In this document: one piece after another, positions 60,486 to 64,000 of the stretch
Layout of the letters: each line of letters starts with the position of its first letter
Position numbering within the stretch: position 1 is the stretch's first letter
NCBI GenBank assembly: GCA_014904985.1
Contig: MU129013.1
Coordinates: 124,001 to 188,000, forward strand
Length of the DNA stretch: 64,000 bases
Direction of reading: 5' to 3'
DNA from: Hydnum rufescens UP504
Lineage: Eukaryota > Basidiomycota > Agaricomycetes > Cantharellales > Hydnaceae
The notes under the pieces: generated by a model
The model's input: the letters and a program-made list of their open reading frames with translations, nothing else
Databases searched by the model: none
Told to the model about the DNA's origin: nothing
Program-made: the position numbers and the translations under genes

Positions 60486-62394
60486 TCACATCAATAAAGT
60501 TGATGAATACTGTCCATCTCTCCAAGGAAATTGACCCCCATAGGCTTCCACGTCCCAGCGCTTCTCCAACTCCCGACATCGTGCCTGGGTGGCTGCATAA
60601 TCCTCTGGATTTGTCTGAAGCTCTTGCTCGACACTTTGTCGTGCTGCTAGGTACCGTTGAAGAATCTCGTGATCACGCATGTATTCTTGAAGCGTGTGGT
60701 CGGCGAGCTCGATGGGGCAACGGGTCCCTGGGTACAGGTCTGGCCATAAGATTTGCAGAGCGACGAGGGTCTGTCGCACCATAACAAGGGAATGGGCCCA
60801 AGAACGGCCAGCGGCATCCAGTAACGTACTAACGTATTCAACTTGGGGCCGAAGGGAGATCTCTTGTCGCAGAGGATACCGCTTGCTGATGAGCAGCTTG
60901 TAGTACTTATGCATATCCGCCCGTGCCTTATCCCACTTCACAACAAGTTTTTCGTCTTCTGGCAGCGATTCGTATCCATCTGGAAGAGGTACGGGACGTG
61001 GACCAGAAGTAAGGGAAACGACCCCTTCACTATATACCAGGGCATGAGGAACCTCGGACAGCAGGGTCGCAGGACCAGCCCAGGCATGTTGCCAGTCAAT
61101 AAGCCCGGTGACATTCATTGGCGACGGTGAGGCCTGAACCATGATATTGGATAGAGAGAGATCGGGGTGCCATAGTATTGGACAGTGCAATGAATCATCC
61201 GGAATAAGGTGAGGATCCTGGAAGGCACGAATGGCATGGTCGAGCCATTCGATGTGAACAGCTGGTGAGTGGGACGTGCAGAACGGGTCCCGATAAGCTC
61301 GGGGTTTAGCATGAGCACGGATCCATTGCTGTTCACATCTAGCGACTGCGACCGCATAACTCGCGGCCGTCTTCCCTGTTTCAAGGGTCAGGAATGACCT
61401 CCCCAAAATCACTGGTTCACGTACAAGGCCCACGATCAATGTCGAGATCCCCACGTTCTCCACGCCAAAATACTGGCTGTACACTAGGGCCAATTCGGAA
61501 CCGATCCTCCCCTTCCCTGGTTTCCGAGTCATCTGAGTAGAGTTTCTCGTTTTGGAGATCGGGACTGACATCGTGTTTGTAATAGAGACTTCCAAAGGAG
61601 GCAAAGCGAGCTTTAAAAAAACGATCCTCAAGGAAGAGAATGTCCCGGACCATTGGGACCATCTCGCGGGCGTCAGGGTGAGTAAACCATCGGTCGGCTA
61701 GCGAGACACCCGGCATCTTCTCCATGACAATAAATGCCGATCCCACAGGGGTGCTGTTGGCTTTCGAAGCCCACGACAACACACGAGGAGCGGGGATTTT
61801 GAGCACAGTACGGATAAAGTCCATCGTGGCAACTTCGCTTGCGGTAACCAAATGTATGGGGTCAATAATACGAAAAGGTATCCGGACCACAGCCTCAGAG
61901 TCGTTGTCGAATGTAAGCAAGAAAGCTTTATTGTAGGTGCCTGCAGCGACGTCGGAAAATTTGACATTTGAATGCAAGCCTTGGTTCACATCTGGATAAG
62001 TGCGCACCTTCGCCAAGTTTAGTGAAGCTTGTACATGATTGGGCTCCAACCGCCTTACATGCGATAGTCTTCATAGCTTCCACGTTGAACCTGACATAAC
62101 GCGTCGCAAGTTCTAAGTGGCAGAGCACATGTGGGAGCTTGGCATTACTGGCCCATCGGAAGTAAATGGATACGAACGTTCTTTCTCGTTAAATAACCAG
62201 CGTCCAGAAGTATAACGGAAATATGATTCGTGGTCCTCTGCAAGGCCTAAGTAATATCTGCAGTAAGTAACACTACCTAGACGTGTATAAACGGCAAGCA
62301 TGCCATGGCCACCGAAATGTGAGATGCGGGCAGACAGTCCTGGGGGTGCAAGAGCACGCCAGCGAGTGAGAGTGGCACGATAGCAAGAGCGCAT
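60486..62394 (-). CDS. AIM9-like mitochondrial phosphotransferase (APH fold)
   Basis: Start MRSCYRATLTRWRALAPPG (62394) is a basic, acid-free mitochondrial presequence. Then YFRYTSGRWLFNEKE, an exon RYVRFNVEAMKTIACKAVG, the glycine-loop region KLGEGTYNKAFLLTFDN, VVRIPF, VATMDFIRTVLKIPAPRVL, and the catalytic HPDLSLSNIMV (HxD....N) with the metal-binding VTGLIDWQHAW. The tail extends to TLLM at 60486. Four or more introns with GT/AG ends restore one frame, e.g. 61380-61425 between DIDRGPW and KTAASYA. The family (aminoglycoside/choline-kinase-like) is strongly expanded in basidiomycetes; the substrate is unknown. I find no frame breaks. Confidence 0.88.
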
Positions 62395-62882
62395 AAGACC
62401 AGTAACTGATGCAGCTGAATATCTGGCAAATGTCAGGATCCACTAGGACAACTATATTGTGGTACTCTGGACGGCTATCCCCACTTGAATTACTTCCAGT
62501 GTTAGATAATCTCTCGCCTGTGGTCACGGTTAGGTGGGTTGAAGGATCCAGGTTGAATGGCCTGGAGCCTTGGAGCGCGAGAGAGGTAGGCTACACGACT
62601 GAAAGACCCTACATCAGGCACATTGTTCATTAGACCAACCGTAACAGCAAAAGGGGCGGTGGGTGGGTGCAAAATTTAAATTCAAACTGACGAAGAAGAT
62701 CGATAGGCGAGAGCTTCGGTCGAGCGGAATCGAGTACGGTTGAGGACACGTGACTCTATCACTCGATTTATGTAATTACGTAATCCCTTGTTGGTTATAT
62801 TTTGACCTTCATTTATGGTCGGGCTATTCAAAAATTGGGAATAGTCTGAGGGGAGGCTTGCTAAGGGGTTATTTCGAAAGAG
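62395..62882. other. Divergent promoter region
   Basis: Between the AIM9-like gene (minus) and the truncated gene (plus). Contains CACGTGAC near 62743 and AT-rich DNA. No gene seen. Confidence 0.45.
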
Positions 62883-63412
62883 ATGAGTGCATCACCTACT
62901 AATGGATCCAGTGACATGAAGGCATTGGACCCAACCAAAAAAAAGCCTTATAGTGCCTTGCGGTGAGTTGCAATGACTTGCGGCGATTGATGACAACTTC
63001 GAATGGTTTCCCTTTAGGTTCAGACCCATAAATGGAAGGCAAATTCTCTCACTACTCTCGAGAGTTTCCCCTGTGTTCGATAGTCCTCGGGCTTTAGCAA
63101 GGTTATCGTACCCAAGCTCCCCACAACTAAGACAGGTTAACGTCTTTTCCCGACCAACTTTACAAACAACGAGAAACTATTCGGCTTCAGAATCGATGCC
63201 GGCGGCACATTCAAGGCGCCTATGGGACTAGGAAGCGCACCGTGAAGACTCAGGAAAATAAGGATGCCGCTAATATTGCTCCTAGGAAGGCTGCTCAGAA
63301 GGACTCACACACCGCCACCTTGCAGTTGTCCTGGTCCCAATCGACGATGATGGCAAGGTTGCGGATGGATTCGGAGATGACGAATTTCTTGATAGTATTC
63401 CAGATACAAATG
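62883..63412 (+). pseudogene. Truncated spliced gene of unknown family, two introns
   Basis: Not seen as one frame; it appears only after splicing. Exon 1 (62883-62962) reads MSASPTNGSSDMKALDP and ends with two bases of a codon. Intron 62963-63017 (GTGAGT...TTTAG), exon 2 RFRPINGRQILSLLSRV to SPQLRQ, intron 63136-63190 (GTTAAC...TTCAG), exon 3 NRCRRHIQG...GTRKRTVKTQENKDAANIAP. After one missing base near 63328 the frame continues VLVPIDDDGKVADGFGDD EFLDSIPDT. Coding sense stops at 63412, where phosphotransferase pseudogene sequence begins. The acidic end and basic middle look protein-like, but I do not know the family. Confidence 0.6.
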
Positions 63413-64000
63413 AACTCCCGACATCGTGCTTGGGTCGCTTCGTAGTCCTCCGGGGCAACCCAACCCCTCAGGATTTGACCCAAGTTCTTGCTCGACGCTT
63501 TGCCGAACTGCCAGGTAGCATTGAAGAATCTCGTGATCACGCATGTATTCTTGAAGTATATGGTCGTCCAGCTCAATGGGGCAACGGGTCCCCGGGTACA
63601 AGTCTAGTCATAAGGGTTTCAGAGTGACGAGGCTCTGTCGCACCATAACAACCAGCAGCGTACTAACGTATTCGACTTGGGACCGAAGGGTGATCTCTTG
63701 TCGAAAAGGATACCGCTTGCTGATGAGGAGGTTGTAGTACTTGTGCATGTCAGCTCGCGCCTTATCCCATTTCACGACAAGTTTTTCGTCTTCTGGCAGC
63801 GATTCGTACCCATCTGGAAGAGGCACGGGACGTGGACCAGAAGTAAGGGCAACGACTCCTTCGCCATTATGCCGGGGCGTGGGGAATCTCCGAAAGCAGC
63901 GTCGCGGGACCAGCCCAGGCATGTTGCCAGTCAATAAATCCAGTGACATTCATTGGCGACGGTGTAGGCTGGACCATGATATTGGACAGGGAGAGGTCGG
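63413..64000 (-). pseudogene. Decayed second copy of the AIM9-like gene
   Basis: From 63413 to the right edge the sequence is about 85-90% identical to 60560-61165 of the intact gene. It keeps SGPRPVPLPDGYESLPEDE, KARADMHKYY and PGTRCPIELDDH but has a stop and a frameshift at 63608-63650. There, some 30 bases present in the intact gene (near 60785-60815) are missing. The last 20 or so codons are replaced by the end of the truncated plus-strand gene. Continues off the right edge. Confidence 0.85.

Noticed and set aside
61417..61631. Frameshift in the AIM9-like gene
   Set aside because: An intron at 61380-61425 joins the frames cleanly.

Overview
The window looks like nuclear DNA of a filamentous basidiomycete, probably an agaricomycete. 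Genes are split by many introns of about 50 bp with GT/AG ends, intergenic gaps between housekeeping genes are short, and the protein families are fungal (YOR1-like ABC transporter, SQS1, SNX3/Grd19, fungal-type ATP sulfurylase, AIM9-like phosphotransferase). I do not name a species.

Layout. 1-19.8 kb is an unstable block: three same-orientation copies of a YOR1-type ABC transporter (A at 1-739, cut by the window edge; B at 3.29-6.35 kb; C at 13.4-19.8 kb). A and B are wrecked by different internal deletions, C is nearly complete. A full-length Ty1/copia retrotransposon (7113-12110) sits between B and C, and a small TA-flanked inverted-repeat element (20521-20826) lies upstream of C. 21-30.2 kb holds primase small subunit (PRI1), a SNAPC4-like Myb protein and SQS1. 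30.2-39 kb is gene-poor, with one Ser/Pro-rich unknown gene. 39-58.8 kb is a dense housekeeping stretch: SNX3, a small unknown gene, SPF45/RBM17, ALG13, a glutathione S-transferase, ATP sulfurylase (MET3), a SNAPC3-like gene, ERO1, a single-pass membrane protein and an Hsp110 (SSE1). 58.8-64 kb is again unstable: about 1 kb with no CpG at all, an AIM9-like phosphotransferase gene, a truncated unknown gene, and a decayed second phosphotransferase copy running off the right edge.

How the genes relate. There is no operon-like logic; most genes serve separate basic processes (replication priming, snRNA transcription, splicing, N-glycosylation, sulfate assimilation, ER disulfide formation, chaperoning). 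Two links stand out. Two putative subunits of one complex, SNAPc (SNAPC4 and SNAPC3), lie about 24 kb apart. SQS1 and SPF45 are both G-patch splicing proteins.

Main signals. (1) All eight aligned substitutions between the two copia LTRs are CpG to TpG/CpA transitions, and an older segment at 59.26-60.28 kb has lost every CpG. Together they suggest strong methylation-linked CpG decay of repeats. (2) A 50 bp piece of mitochondrial-type large-subunit rRNA, a near match to an I-CeuI homing site, lies at the 3' end of the GST gene. (3) Several otherwise well-formed genes carry one-base length changes, mostly in homopolymers, so some apparent pseudogenes may be sequencing errors. I did not find a convincing wholly new system.
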